Below are positions 15,625 to 24,965 of a DNA stretch of 41,729 nt, piece after piece; the first letter of the stretch is position 1; every line of letters starts with the position of its first letter. The notes beneath the pieces are model-generated. The model had not been told where the DNA came from, searched no databases, and saw nothing but the letters and a program-made list of their open reading frames with translations. The stretch lies in NCBI GenBank assembly GCA_007136405.1, contig SLHA01000004.1, forward strand, positions 1 to 41,729, in the 5' to 3' direction. Source of the DNA: Candidatus Latescibacterota bacterium (GTDB lineage: Bacteria; Latescibacterota; UBA2968; UBA8231). The translations under genes and the position numbers were made by a program.

Positions 15625-18381
15625 ATGCTGTCCAAGGTGTATGATCCGGTCCAAGTGGAACACTCCTGGTACGCTTTTTGGGAGGAAAAGGGGCTGTTCG
15701 GTGCCCGGGTGCGTCCGGATCGTCAGCCGTTCTGCATCACCATTCCGCCTCCCAATGTAACCGGCGAACTGCACATGGGGCATGCGATCCAGCATGCCAT
15801 ACACGACTGCCTCATCCGTTGGAAGCGCATGCAGGGTTTCGAGACGCTCTGCCTGCCGGGAACGGATCATGCCGGTATAGCCACGCAGATGAAGGTGGAA
15901 CAGGAGCTGCTGGAGACCGAGGGTAAATCCCGGTATGACCTGGGGCGGGAGGAGTTGCTGGAACGCATCCGGGACTGGCGCCGGAAGTATGGTGACGCCA
16001 TCTACGATCAGCTTCGCCGTCTGGGGTGCTCATACGATTGGAAGCGGGCTCGCTTCACGCTGGACGATGCCTATGTCAAAGCCGTGTTGGAAGCCTTCCG
16101 GCGTTATCAGGAGCATGGCTGGATCTACCGCGGAACCCGCATGATCAACTGGTGCCCCCGGTGCGGAACCGTGATTTCGGATCTGGAAACCGATGAACGG
16201 GAACTGGAGGGGCATCTATGGCACATACGTTACCCAGGCCGGAATGGTGCCCCGGACGTGGTGGTGGCTACCACCCGGCCTGAAACCATGCTGGGGGACA
16301 CGGCTGTAGCCGTTCACCCGGATGATGAACGCTGGCGCGCCGCCGTCGGCAAGCAGGTCGTCCTGCCGCTGATGAACCGTTCGATACCCATCGTGGCAGA
16401 TTCGTATGCTGATCCGGAAATGGGTAGTGGGGCGGTCAAGGTCACACCCGCACATGACCCCAATGATTATGAACTCGGTCTGCGTCACGGCCTGGACCAG
16501 ATCCAGGTCATCGGCTTCGAGGGGGCCATGACGGAAGCGGCCGGCGCGTATGCCGGTATGGACCGGTATACCTGCAGGGAGGCTGTTCTGAAAGCCCTCG
16601 GCGAACAGGATCTCCTGGTCGATACCCAGCCTTACGCCCATGCTGTGCCGCATCATGACAAATGCGGCACAGTCATCGAACCGCTTCCCATGGAACAGTG
16701 GTTCATGAACATGCAGGAACTGGCGCAGCAAACCCTGCCGGTGTTGCAGGAGGGGCGGGTAGAGTACATTCCGGAACGGTTCCGGGAATACGCCATCGAC
16801 TGGCTGGCGAACATCAAGGACTGGGCTCTGTCACGGCAGATCTGGTGGGGGCACAGGATTCCGGCCTGGTACTGCCTTCACTGCAGCCGGGACGGACTGG
16901 AGCCCATGCTGGGTATGGACCGGGAACAGGCGCTGGCCGAAGGCAGTTTCCGGGTTTCCGTAGCCGCAGGCGCACGGCCTGTGGTCAGCGTCGACAAACC
17001 GGAATCGTGCCCGGACTGCGGTCGCCAGGATCTCGTCCAGGATCCGGATGTTCTGGACACCTGGTTCTCTTCGGCGCTGTGGCCCTTTGCTACTCTGGGC
17101 TGGCCGGAGAAAACTCCGGAACTCGGCTATTTCTATCCCACCGACCTCATGATCACGGCGCGGGATATTCTGTACCTGTGGGTACTGCGTATGGTGATGA
17201 CCTCGCTGGAATGTGTCCGGGACATCCCGTTCCGAACGGTATTGGTGCACCCTACCGTCCTGACCAAAGATGGCCGGCGGATGAGCAAGAGCCTGGGTAC
17301 CGGGCTCAATCCGCTGGATCTGGTCGGGAAGTACGGTGCTGACGCCACTCGCTACAGTCTCCTGGCTCAGGCCGGAGCTTCTCAGGATGTCCGCTTTGAC
17401 GCGGAGATCGTCGATAATGTAGTCGTATCAGCCGCCAGTGCGGAGGCTGGCAGGAACTTCTGCAACAAGCTGTGGAATGCCGCTCGCTTCGTGTTGATGA
17501 ATCTGGACGGATATGAGCCGGGCCCCATACCGGGCATCGGTACGGAGCTGGCGGACCGCTGGATCCGCAGCCGGCTGACGACCGTCGTGGAGGCCGTGAC
17601 CCGTAGCCTGGAGGCCTTCCGTTTCAGTGAGGTTACCCGGCAGTTATATGACTTCCTGTGGCGTGATTACTGCGATTGGTATGTCGAGATTGCCAAAGCC
17701 CGGCTCCAGGGCAACAACGCCGTGGCTCGGCGGCATGTCCAGGCCACCCTGGTTCACACGCTGGAGCAGGCGCTGCGGCTCATGCACCCCGTCATGCCCT
17801 TCACGACCGAGCATCTATGGCAGGCGTTGCCCTTGGAGGATCGCAGCGCCAGCATCATGATCGATGCCTGGCCGGCTGCTACGCCAGGACTCAGGGATGC
17901 TGAAGCCGAGTCGGCCATGGAGTTGGTTCAGGATGTGGTCGCGGTGGTCCGCCAGATCCGCGCGGAGATGAACGTGCCACCGGCAAAAAAGGTGCAGCTG
18001 CTGATCTCGGCGGGATCGGAGCAGGCAGCTGCCCAACTGCAGGCCGGCAGGGATTATGTGGCCCTGCTGACCCGGGCGGAGACCGTGGAGATCGGTGTTG
18101 GCCTGCGCCAGCCTGAGACCGCCGGTAGCGCTGTGATCGGGAACCTCCAGGTGTTCGTGCCGCTGAAGGGCTTGATCGACCTGGATGTTGAGCGGCGTCG
18201 TCTGGAAAAGGAGGTGGCCAGATACCGGCAGCTGGTGAAAGGCGCGGAAGCCAAACTGGCAAATCAGCAATTTCTGTCCAGAGCTCCTGACGATGTCGTG
18301 CAGCGCGAACGGGAGCGGTACGGAGAATACCGCGACAGTCTGGAGAAACTGCAGGCCACCCTGCGGCATCTCAACACCTAG
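15625..18381 (+). CDS. valS: Valyl-tRNA synthetase
   Basis: A 918-residue class Ia synthetase that charges tRNA-Val and edits misactivated threonine. The HIGH-type motif is PPNVTGELHMGH, with H50, and the KMSKS-type motif is GRRMSKSLG (MSKS at 553-556). The large insertion between them is the CP1 editing domain, including the TTRPETMLGDTAVAVHP block. The anticodon-binding domain follows, and the last 70 residues form the arginine-rich coiled coil specific to ValRS (DLDVERRRLEKEV onwards). The start ATG at 15625 has an ACGAGGG ribosome site. It heads a translation-related run with the NFACT and YchF genes. No full T-box leader is seen although the promoter is well upstream. Confidence 0.97.
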   Translation: MLSKVYDPVQVEHSWYAFWEEKGLFGARVRPDRQPFCITIPPPNVTGELHMGHAIQHAIHDCLIRWKRMQGFETLCLPGTDHAGIATQMKVEQELLETEGKSRYDLGREELLERIRDWRRKYGDAIYDQLRRLGCSYDWKRARFTLDDAYVKAVLEAFRRYQEHGWIYRGTRMINWCPRCGTVISDLETDERELEGHLWHIRYPGRNGAPDVVVATTRPETMLGDTAVAVHPDDERWRAAVGKQVVLPLMNRSIPIVADSYADPEMGSGAVKVTPAHDPNDYELGLRHGLDQIQVIGFEGAMTEAAGAYAGMDRYTCREAVLKALGEQDLLVDTQPYAHAVPHHDKCGTVIEPLPMEQWFMNMQELAQQTLPVLQEGRVEYIPERFREYAIDWLANIKDWALSRQIWWGHRIPAWYCLHCSRDGLEPMLGMDREQALAEGSFRVSVAAGARPVVSVDKPESCPDCGRQDLVQDPDVLDTWFSSALWPFATLGWPEKTPELGYFYPTDLMITARDILYLWVLRMVMTSLECVRDIPFRTVLVHPTVLTKDGRRMSKSLGTGLNPLDLVGKYGADATRYSLLAQAGASQDVRFDAEIVDNVVVSAASAEAGRNFCNKLWNAARFVLMNLDGYEPGPIPGIGTELADRWIRSRLTTVVEAVTRSLEAFRFSEVTRQLYDFLWRDYCDWYVEIAKARLQGNNAVARRHVQATLVHTLEQALRLMHPVMPFTTEHLWQALPLEDRSASIMIDAWPAATPGLRDAEAESAMELVQDVVAVVRQIRAEMNVPPAKKVQLLISAGSEQAAAQLQAGRDYVALLTRAETVEIGVGLRQPETAGSAVIGNLQVFVPLKGLIDLDVERRRLEKEVARYRQLVKGAEAKLANQQFLSRAPDDVVQRERERYGEYRDSLEKLQATLRHLNT

Positions 18382-18526
18382 TGTCCGGACCGGCACGTTC
18401 GCTTCAATGGACCAATCGCTGCGCGATCCGTCTATGTCCCTGTCCGAGCGCCATACACTCCGGCCCACTACGTGGTGCTCACTCGCCGTGTTTTTCTGAT
18501 ACGCCGCACTCGCGCCAACCGCCGCC

Positions 18527-20260
18527 ATGGGTTACGACTATTTCACCCTGAACACGCTGGCCGCTGAACTGCATGATGCACTCGCAGCCCAGCGCATCAT
18601 GGAAGCCCGCAGCGGTGCTGATGGTCTTGAGCTCACCTGTGAGTCCGGACAACGGCTGACGGTCTGCATCGGGAAGGGCCGGGAGGGCCTGTTTCTCAGC
18701 ACCGGGCAATGCACCCGATTGAGCGCCGGGCAGCATGATTCGCCCTTGCGCTATCTGCTGCGCGCCCGCATCATTGCGGTTGAAGCTCAGGCGCGGGATC
18801 GCATCATCCATCTGCGTCTGGAGCGCGTCACCCGCAGCGGCCGGGCCTCGTACGGGGTGCTTCTGGTGGAGTTGCTCTCTCCCTGGATCGTGGCCGTACT
18901 GCTGCGCGAAGCGGATGCCGTGACCCTGGGATACTGGGGACAGCGCGGTCCTTCCGGGCCAAGGCTCGATCCTGGTACCCCGTATGTGGCACCGCATGGG
19001 AGCAAACGTCTGTTGCCCAACATCGATCCGTATTCCGAGTTCAGCGCGGCGGTCCGGCAGCACAGCGGCAAATTGGAGCGGGCCGCTGCCCGGTCTCTGG
19101 CCATGATGGACCGCCCCTGTATGCGTGAAATACTGCATCGGGCCGGTTTATGCGCCGGTGTTGACACGGATCAGGCGGACGAAGGAGTGCTGACGGAACT
19201 CTGGTCGATCTGCCGACAGGTCTATGCTCATCCAGTCCGAGGGGGTTGCTATCTGTGGCAGGAAGGCGGACGGTGGTGTTTATCCGGGCTGCAGCCGACA
19301 CGCGTCAGAGGCAGGGTCCGGCAGTACGAAAGCGTCAGTAAGGCTATGACGCAAATTGCTTTACAAGAGAATGTTGAGGGTTCCGTCCTGACTCGTCGAC
19401 GCAAGGTTGCGTCACGCCTGCGGACGGTTGCCGGACGGTTGCAACGCCGTGAACGAGCTCTCGTCGCCGACTTGATGGAGACGGAGCGTGCGGACGAACT
19501 CCAGCGCATGGGCAATACCTTGATGGCCAGGTTGCATGAGGTGCCGGACCACAGCACCGAGGTATGCCTCCGCGACGTCCACGATATAGAAGGAAATCAG
19601 CTGCTGCGCATTGCGCTGGAGCCGGACACCCGGCCGGCGGACACAGCGGCCCGGTTGCTGCGTGCAGCCGGAAAACTGCGCCGCCGCCGGGCAGTGCTCC
19701 CGGCCGTGCTGGAGAACTGCCGGGCCCGTCTGCAGCAGGCGCAGACGCTGCTGCAGGAGCTCGAACTCGACGATTCCAGCGGATACGCCCGGGCCGAACA
19801 GTGGCTCGGAATACGGGACGACATGGACATATACCTTTCCGGAGGCACCCAGGGCAGGACCGCCAAAGCCGACTATCGGGGCCGTCCGCGGCGTTATCGC
19901 ACGAGCACGGGCTGGTCGGTCTGGGCCGGACGCAACAACCGCGAGAACGATGCGTTGACCCACAAATTGGCTGCGCAGAATGACCTGTGGTTTCACGCAC
20001 ACGGGTATGCCGGAGCTCATGTGATCCTGCGACGGGAGGAGCGGAAGGACGAACCCGATGGCCGCACACTGGAGGAGACCGCCAGCCTGGCCGCGTACTG
20101 GAGCAAGGGGCGCAATTCCAGCAAGGTGCCGGTAGTGTATACCCTGGCCAAGTATGTGTCGCGACCGCGCGGCGCGGCGCCTGGAAAGGCGGTGATTCGC
20201 CGGGAAAAGACTCTGATGGTCAAGCCGGGACTCCTGGTGGAGGAGGATAGCGCCGCGTAA
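18527..20260 (+). CDS. rqcH: NFACT protein, RqcH/Rqc2 homologue
   Basis: A 577-residue homologue of the ribosome quality control factor that binds stalled 50S subunits and recruits tRNA-Ala to add alanine tails. The NFACT-N domain at the N-terminus keeps the D-R pair (D91-R92 in ARDRIIHL) needed for tailing. A basic helical middle of about 100 residues fits the coiled-coil arms. The NFACT-R domain is clear in the C-terminal 120 residues (VWAGRNNRENDALTH, then DLWFHAHGYAGAHVILR). In the literature such proteins were also called FbpA-like fibronectin binders. Neighbours valS and ychF agree with a role on the ribosome. The call by domain is firm; activity is inferred from the conserved D-R pair. 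Confidence 0.9.
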   Translation: MGYDYFTLNTLAAELHDALAAQRIMEARSGADGLELTCESGQRLTVCIGKGREGLFLSTGQCTRLSAGQHDSPLRYLLRARIIAVEAQARDRIIHLRLERVTRSGRASYGVLLVELLSPWIVAVLLREADAVTLGYWGQRGPSGPRLDPGTPYVAPHGSKRLLPNIDPYSEFSAAVRQHSGKLERAAARSLAMMDRPCMREILHRAGLCAGVDTDQADEGVLTELWSICRQVYAHPVRGGCYLWQEGGRWCLSGLQPTRVRGRVRQYESVSKAMTQIALQENVEGSVLTRRRKVASRLRTVAGRLQRRERALVADLMETERADELQRMGNTLMARLHEVPDHSTEVCLRDVHDIEGNQLLRIALEPDTRPADTAARLLRAAGKLRRRRAVLPAVLENCRARLQQAQTLLQELELDDSSGYARAEQWLGIRDDMDIYLSGGTQGRTAKADYRGRPRRYRTSTGWSVWAGRNNRENDALTHKLAAQNDLWFHAHGYAGAHVILRREERKDEPDGRTLEETASLAAYWSKGRNSSKVPVVYTLAKYVSRPRGAAPGKAVIRREKTLMVKPGLLVEEDSAA

Positions 20261-20292
20261 ATCACCCGTAACCCTTCAACCCAGTTATCGCC

Positions 20293-21384
20293 ATGGCACT
20301 GAACATCGGCATTCTCGGTCTGCCCAATGTCGGCAAATCAACGCTGTTCAACGCACTGACCGCCTCCCAGGCAGAAGCTTCCAACTATCCGTTCTGCACG
20401 GTCGAGCCCAACGTCGGTGTAGTCCAGGTTCCCGATGACCGGTTGCAGCGGCTGAACGCGTTGCTCAATCCGGATAAGTGCACGGCCACAACCATACGGT
20501 TCGTGGATATCGCCGGGCTGGTGCGCGGGGCCAGCCGGGGAGAAGGCCTGGGGAACCGGTTTCTGCATACCGTCCGGGAAGCTGACGCGCTGATCCATGT
20601 ACTCCGGTGTTTCGCCGATGATGATGTCGCTCATGTGGAGGGCGACGTCGATCCTCTGCGGGACATTGACACCATAGAGACTGAACTGCTGCTGGCCGAC
20701 CTGGAAGCGGTGGAACGCGCGTTGCCACGGCTCGAAAAGGTGGTGCAAACCCAACCGCAGGCGCCGGAACGCGCCGAGTTGCAGGTCCTGCACCAGGCGC
20801 GCGAGGGATTGGCTCGCGGTGTGCCTGTGCGGTCGCTGGAATTGGAACCAGAAGCTGTCAAGGCCTTGCGCGGGCATCACTTGCTGACCTCAAAGCCCAT
20901 GCTGTACGTGACCAATATCCATGAAGACGACCTGCCCGAAGGAGGTGCTTCGACTGCCGCGGTAGCTGCTGCCGTCGGGACGGACAGGGTGCTTCCCGTA
21001 GCGGCGCAAATCGAATCCGAGGTGGTTCAGCTGAGTCTGGAGGAACGCCAGGAGTTTCTCAGCGCATTAGGGCTGGAAAAAACGGGGATGGAGCGTTTGA
21101 TCCTGGCCGGATACGAGCTTCTGAACCTGATCACATTCTACACCATGGCGCACGCAAAGCTCCAGGCCTGGCAGTTGCCACGGGGCACGACGGCAGCCCG
21201 GGCCGCCGGTCGCATTCACAGCGACATGGAATCCGGGTTCATACGTGCCGAAGTGGTGTCATCTGATGAACTGCTGTCAACGGGCAGTATGACGGCAGTT
21301 CGAGAGAAGGGCAGAGTGCGTACCGAGGGTCGGGATTACCTCATCGCTGACGGCGACGTAGTCCATTTCCTGTTCAAGGCATGA
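20293..21384 (+). CDS. ychF: Obg-family ATPase/GTPase YchF
   Basis: The protein has 363 residues, the normal length for YchF/Ola1. The P-loop GLPNVGKSTLFNAL is at residues 9-22, the G3 region follows in VDIAGLVRGASRGEGLGN, and the base-recognition motif is the family's altered NxxE type (VTNIHEDD) instead of NKxD, which explains ATP preference in this family. The C-terminal TGS domain is marked by GTTAARAAGRIHSDMESGFIRAEV. It is a ribosome-associated regulator linked to oxidative stress. It follows the NFACT gene by 32 bases. Confidence 0.97.
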   Translation: MALNIGILGLPNVGKSTLFNALTASQAEASNYPFCTVEPNVGVVQVPDDRLQRLNALLNPDKCTATTIRFVDIAGLVRGASRGEGLGNRFLHTVREADALIHVLRCFADDDVAHVEGDVDPLRDIDTIETELLLADLEAVERALPRLEKVVQTQPQAPERAELQVLHQAREGLARGVPVRSLELEPEAVKALRGHHLLTSKPMLYVTNIHEDDLPEGGASTAAVAAAVGTDRVLPVAAQIESEVVQLSLEERQEFLSALGLEKTGMERLILAGYELLNLITFYTMAHAKLQAWQLPRGTTAARAAGRIHSDMESGFIRAEVVSSDELLSTGSMTAVREKGRVRTEGRDYLIADGDVVHFLFKA

Positions 21385-21469
21385 TCGGCACGGGACAGAC
21401 ACCGAACTACAGAGGTGCCGCCGCACAGCCTGAAGTCCGTGTCGGAGAGTTACGCGCCATGCTGCGTGC

Positions 21470-21498
21470 TTGACGACAGGGCGTGGTGATTCTACGTT
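21470..21498 (+). promoter_or_regulatory. Possible promoter of the microcompartment pair
   Basis: TTGACG at 21470-21475 matches the -35 consensus at 5 of 6 positions. TACGTT at 21493-21498, 17 bases on, is a poor -10 (3 of 6). The site sits about 90 bases before the shell gene start. Support is modest. Confidence 0.3.
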
Positions 21499-21587
21499 AT
21501 GCAGCCGCAGGGTGTTTTGGGGGCAGCGGAAGTCTGGATGTGCACGCATTCCGGGCATTGAGGGGCCTAAAGGCTGGCGGTGGACGC

Positions 21588-21887
21588 ATGGGCTCGGCAC
21601 TGGGCATGATCGAAACACGCGGCTGGGTACCGATGGTGGAAGCGGCGGACGCCATGGTCAAGACGGCCAGCGTCCAGATCATCGGTTGGCAGCAGATCGG
21701 CGGCGGTTATGTCACCGTAGTGGTACAGGGTGATGTCGGCGCGGTAAAGGCTGCGGTAGACGCCGGTGCGGTTGCGGCCAGTCGTGTGGGAGAGGTGATC
21801 TCGGTGCATGTCATTCCGCGGCCCCATGAGCATCTTGCCGGCATGCTCCCCTTGCGTTCTGTTCCGGTTTCCGGTCAGCAGGAATGA
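21588..21887 (+). CDS. Bacterial microcompartment shell protein, BMC-H type
   Basis: A 99-residue single BMC domain protein, the size of PduA, EutM and CsoS1. It has the standard opening [20 protein letters not shown], the [20 protein letters not shown] block and the [10 protein letters not shown] tail that lines hexamer edges. Such proteins form hexameric tiles of protein shells around enzymes that handle volatile aldehydes. The ATG at 21588 gives a perfect family N-terminus; the open frame extends upstream but that part is not family-like. The next gene is a class II aldolase with a probable encapsulation peptide, so the two are a functional pair. No pentamer (BMC-P) gene or aldehyde dehydrogenase is within the window. 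Confidence 0.95.
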   Translation: MGSALGMIETRGWVPMVEAADAMVKTASVQIIGWQQIGGGYVTVVVQGDVGAVKAAVDAGAVAASRVGEVISVHVIPRPHEHLAGMLPLRSVPVSGQQE

Positions 21888-22026
21888 TGCTACCCGTTCA
21901 ACGGACACCAGGAACCGGACCGTGCAGGTGGCTGAATGCCGGAGCGGCACATATGCGGAGCGGTAATCTGAACGCCGGTCCCGGCTTTTTCACCAGTCCA
22001 TGGTCTACTGCATACGAGGTGGTAAG

Positions 22027-22833
22027 ATGATATCGATGTACGCACTGCGCCGCGATGTCTGCGAGGTGGGACGGCGAATATACGAGCGGGGTTATGTGGC
22101 CGCCAATGACGGCAACATCTCCGCTCGCATGAGCGAAGATCGTGTCTTGTGCACGCCCACGGGCGTCAGCAAGGGATTTCTGACGGAGGACATGCTCGCG
22201 ATATGCGACCTCGAGGGCACCCAGGTAGCGGGCAGCATGAAGATATCCTCAGAGGTTCGCATGCACCTGGAGATATACCGCATGCGTCCGGACATCCATG
22301 CCGTGGTACACGCTCATCCTCCCACAGCCACCGGCTTTGCCGTTGCCGGCATCGAGCTCACGCAGTGCGTTCTGCCCGAAGTCATCCTCAGTCTGGGCGG
22401 CATTCCACTGGCACAGTACGGCAAACCAGGCGGTGACGACATCGTCGAGCCCATGAAACCGCTGATTGCCCAATATGATGCCATACTCATGGCCAACCAT
22501 GGCGTAGTGACGCTGGGCAAGCACGTCATGGATGCTCACTTCAAACTGGAAACCGTGGAGCATTTTGCCAAAATCGCGCTTACCGCGCACCAGCTTGGGC
22601 AGGTGAAGACGTTGTCTGCCGGGGACGTGCAGGATCTGGTGAGTATCCGCAGCCGGTACGGTATCAGTGACCGGCCGGGTTGTGATATGAAAGCCACGTT
22701 GCCGCAGCAACAGACAGCGGAAACTGCTGCGACAGACGGACGATCCGGCCGGGACACTGGGAAGGTGGAGAGCGGATCACAGGATCTGGTGACGCGAATC
22801 ACGCAGGAGGTGCTGCGCCAGCTGCAGTCGTGA
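22027..22833 (+). CDS. Class II aldolase (fuculose-phosphate type) with C-terminal encapsulation peptide
   Basis: A 268-residue zinc aldolase/epimerase-family protein. Zinc ligands are H95 and H97 in VVHAHPPTA and H158 in MANHGVV; the catalytic glutamate is E76 in SSE. The family cleaves L-fuculose or L-rhamnulose 1-phosphate into DHAP and lactaldehyde. The catalytic domain ends near residue 215. A Q/T/G/S-rich linker (222-250) then leads to a short amphipathic helix, residues 253-267 (DLVTRITQEVLRQLQ), which has the i, i+3/4 hydrophobic pattern of microcompartment encapsulation peptides. Directly upstream is a BMC-H shell gene. The start ATG has a strong GAGGTGG ribosome site. In planctomycete and clostridial fucose/rhamnose compartments such aldolases are known cargo. 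Confidence 0.92.
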   Translation: MISMYALRRDVCEVGRRIYERGYVAANDGNISARMSEDRVLCTPTGVSKGFLTEDMLAICDLEGTQVAGSMKISSEVRMHLEIYRMRPDIHAVVHAHPPTATGFAVAGIELTQCVLPEVILSLGGIPLAQYGKPGGDDIVEPMKPLIAQYDAILMANHGVVTLGKHVMDAHFKLETVEHFAKIALTAHQLGQVKTLSAGDVQDLVSIRSRYGISDRPGCDMKATLPQQQTAETAATDGRSGRDTGKVESGSQDLVTRITQEVLRQLQS

Positions 22834-23048
22834 TCGTCGCATCCTGTGGACTCGATCCTCCGGGCAGGTGCCTGTCGGGGCGACCTCTGTCCTGTCAAAG
22901 TGATAACTGGGAAGATCGTCCGGATGCACGCAGTAAGCTCCACAACCAGCCAGATACCGGTCGCATAGGCCTGGTGCAACCTACTCTTATCCGGATCTTC
23001 ACGGCAATTTCACCCTTGGGCGTATCCGACCGTTGGTGGACACCATCG

Positions 23049-24071
23049 ATGATGCTGTTGATGCTGTTTTTGACGGCGTTGCCAATCCTGTCGCCAGCCG
23101 CTGCGGACGAGGAACCGCTCATCTTGCAGCATGTGCAGCAGGGAGAGCGGTTCCTGGCCCAGGGCTTGATCCAGGCAGCGGTCCGCGAGTACGAGCAGGC
23201 GCTGGACGCGGGCGCGGGCAGCGCCATGTTTCTCAACCGCATGGGCACGCTGTACATGCGTATCCATGAATATGACCGGGCAACCGACATCCTGAAAAAG
23301 TCGCTAGGCGAGCAACCGGGTCAGCTGCCAGTCTATTCCATGCTGGGTGAAGCCTTCGTCGGCGCGGGAAAACTGGATTCCGCCCTGCATTACGTTCGCG
23401 AGGCACGTCTGCTGGCCCCGCGGGCAACGGGTATACCCAGCTCACTGGCATACCTTCTGTTACAGCGCAACGATGCCGACCAGGGTGACCTGCCGCTGGC
23501 ACGCGCCTACCTGGATACCGCTCTGCAATTGAACCCAGCCAATCCCCAGGCACACCGGTATCTGGGTCATTATTATGCCCTTACCGACTCCATCGACCAG
23601 GCCATCACGGCATATCAGCGGGTGATCGAGCTCGTTCCGGAGGATTTCGAGGCATATAACAACCTGGGATATCTGCACTTGACCCTGGAAGCCTATGGCG
23701 AAGCCCTGCGGTACTATGAAAAGGCCAGAGCCCGAACCCGGGTTCCCTACATCCTGAATGCCATCGACGAACGCATAGAGGCAGCCCGTGCCATTCTCGC
23801 CGGCGAACTGCGGGGGCGATACATCGTGGTGCGAAGCCACTCCAGAGCCGACGAACTGCTGACCCGGGTCCGCAACGGTGAGGACCTGGCAACTCTGGCA
23901 CGGCAGTACTCCCTGGCACCGAATGCTCATACGGGGGGAGACACCGGATTTTTCGGTGTCGGTGACCTGTTGCCGGTTGTCGAGCAATGCGTATTGGAAC
24001 TGGAAGTGGGACAGGTCAGCGATGTTGTGGAGCTCGATATAGGCTATATGATCATCAAGCGCCTGAACTGA
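23049..24071 (+). CDS. Exported TPR protein with C-terminal parvulin-like domain
   Basis: About 340 residues. A hydrophobic N-terminus (MMLLMLFLTALPILSPAAA) looks like a signal peptide with cleavage after AAA, although it lacks the usual positive residues. Several TPR units follow (for example AVREYEQALDAGAG, ALHYVREARLLAP, AITAYQRVIELVP). From about residue 256 to the end the sequence fits a PpiC/parvulin rotamase domain (GRYIVVRSHSRADELL, then LATLARQYSLAP, GGDTGFFGVGDLLP and GYMIIKRL). The TPR-parvulin fusion suggests a periplasmic folding or assembly factor. The start is uncertain: GTG 22974 would add 25 residues including positives before the hydrophobic run. A 15-bp hairpin follows the gene. 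Confidence 0.75.
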   Translation: MMLLMLFLTALPILSPAAADEEPLILQHVQQGERFLAQGLIQAAVREYEQALDAGAGSAMFLNRMGTLYMRIHEYDRATDILKKSLGEQPGQLPVYSMLGEAFVGAGKLDSALHYVREARLLAPRATGIPSSLAYLLLQRNDADQGDLPLARAYLDTALQLNPANPQAHRYLGHYYALTDSIDQAITAYQRVIELVPEDFEAYNNLGYLHLTLEAYGEALRYYEKARARTRVPYILNAIDERIEAARAILAGELRGRYIVVRSHSRADELLTRVRNGEDLATLARQYSLAPNAHTGGDTGFFGVGDLLPVVEQCVLELEVGQVSDVVELDIGYMIIKRLN

Positions 24072-24101
24072 GCCGTAAGCCCGCTTTCTGTCCTGAAAAC
24101 C

Positions 24102-24138
24102 GACGACCGAAAGGACCAGAAGCGTCCTTTCGGTCGTC
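24102..24138 (+). terminator. Strong intrinsic hairpin after the TPR-parvulin gene
   Basis: GACGACCGAAAGGAC (24102-24116) pairs perfectly with GTCCTTTCGGTCGTC (24124-24138) around a 7-base loop, a 15-bp stem 30 bases after the stop codon. There is no T-run on the plus strand; four T's follow on the minus strand. It is therefore either a T-less plus-strand terminator or works in both directions. Confidence 0.7.
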
Positions 24139-24377
24139 TAGGGAGGGATACGAACCATGACCAAGTAGGTCCGCACCGACATAGACGCTGGTAGCCCGCA
24201 GCGGGTTCCCGCTTGAATGCCTGGGCTTGCCCTGGTGCGGGTGCGGGGTGCCGGTGCGGCCACAAGTCTCCCATCCGATTTACGCCCGCGGCGAGAGTCC
24301 TTTTCCTCCATCAACGAGCCGGTGGATGATCGACAAGCCGCTCATCTGCTTTTTATCCGCATAGAGGGGTGCCACCC

Positions 24378-24965
24378 TTGGCGCCGATATCCATGCCCAC
24401 CAACCCGGGACGTTGTGCCGAGATAGCGCTGGCCGTTGCTCTGGCTGTCGTTCTGGGGCTTTTCCGTATCCCGCTGCCACACCTGCTGTACGGGGGATCC
24501 ATCAGCCTGGACGCCGTGCCCATCATGCTGGTGGCCCTGCATCGCGGCAGCGCAACCGGCACCCTGGCGGGGATCACGTACGGAATGGTCAACTTCATGA
24601 TCCGGCCCATCATAGTCCATCCCGTGCAGCTGGTGCTTGACTATCCGGTCGCATATGGTCTGCTGGGTGGCGGTTGTGGACTGCTGCATGTTCGGTCCAT
24701 CCGCTGGAAAACCCTGGCACCCTGGAGGCGCCAACTGATCCTCATCACGGGCCTTCTGGTCGGTAATGGGCTTCGGTTGACGTCACACTGGGTTTCGGGG
24801 GTTGTGTTCTTCGCCGATTACGCTCCGCCGGGTCAACCCGTGTGGCTTTACTCGCTGCTCTACAACGCAAGCTATATTATACCTCAGATTGTCATACATA
24901 TCATATTGTCGCAGTTCATGATAAGGATCTTGATTGTGCGGCATGGCAATCAAGGCGAAGGGTAG
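24378..24965 (+). CDS. thiT: ThiT-like ECF thiamine transporter S-component
   Basis: About 195 residues with roughly six hydrophobic segments. Diagnostic blocks are LLYGGSISLDAVPIMLVALHRG near the N-terminus and VHPVQLVLDYPVAYGLLGGG in the middle, which match the thiamine-binding region of ThiT. The protein captures thiamine and needs a shared energising module (EcfA, EcfA', EcfT), not found in this window. The start is unclear. TTG at 24378 has AGAGGGG eight bases ahead, while GTG 24369 and ATG 24393 are also in frame. No TPP riboswitch could be found upstream, unusual for thiT in Bacillota. It follows a strong hairpin and so is probably transcribed on its own. Confidence 0.88.
   Translation: MAPISMPTNPGRCAEIALAVALAVVLGLFRIPLPHLLYGGSISLDAVPIMLVALHRGSATGTLAGITYGMVNFMIRPIIVHPVQLVLDYPVAYGLLGGGCGLLHVRSIRWKTLAPWRRQLILITGLLVGNGLRLTSHWVSGVVFFADYAPPGQPVWLYSLLYNASYIIPQIVIHIILSQFMIRILIVRHGNQGEG

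Noticed and set aside
21974..21989. GCCG-GTCC-CGGC-TTTTT as a terminator between shell and aldolase genes
   Set aside because: The stem is only four base pairs, too weak to call; the two genes are probably read together.
24139..24377. TPP riboswitch in front of thiT
   Set aside because: A GGGGTGCC word occurs but the CTGAGA and the GAACCTGAT-type blocks are absent and the word sits at the start codon.
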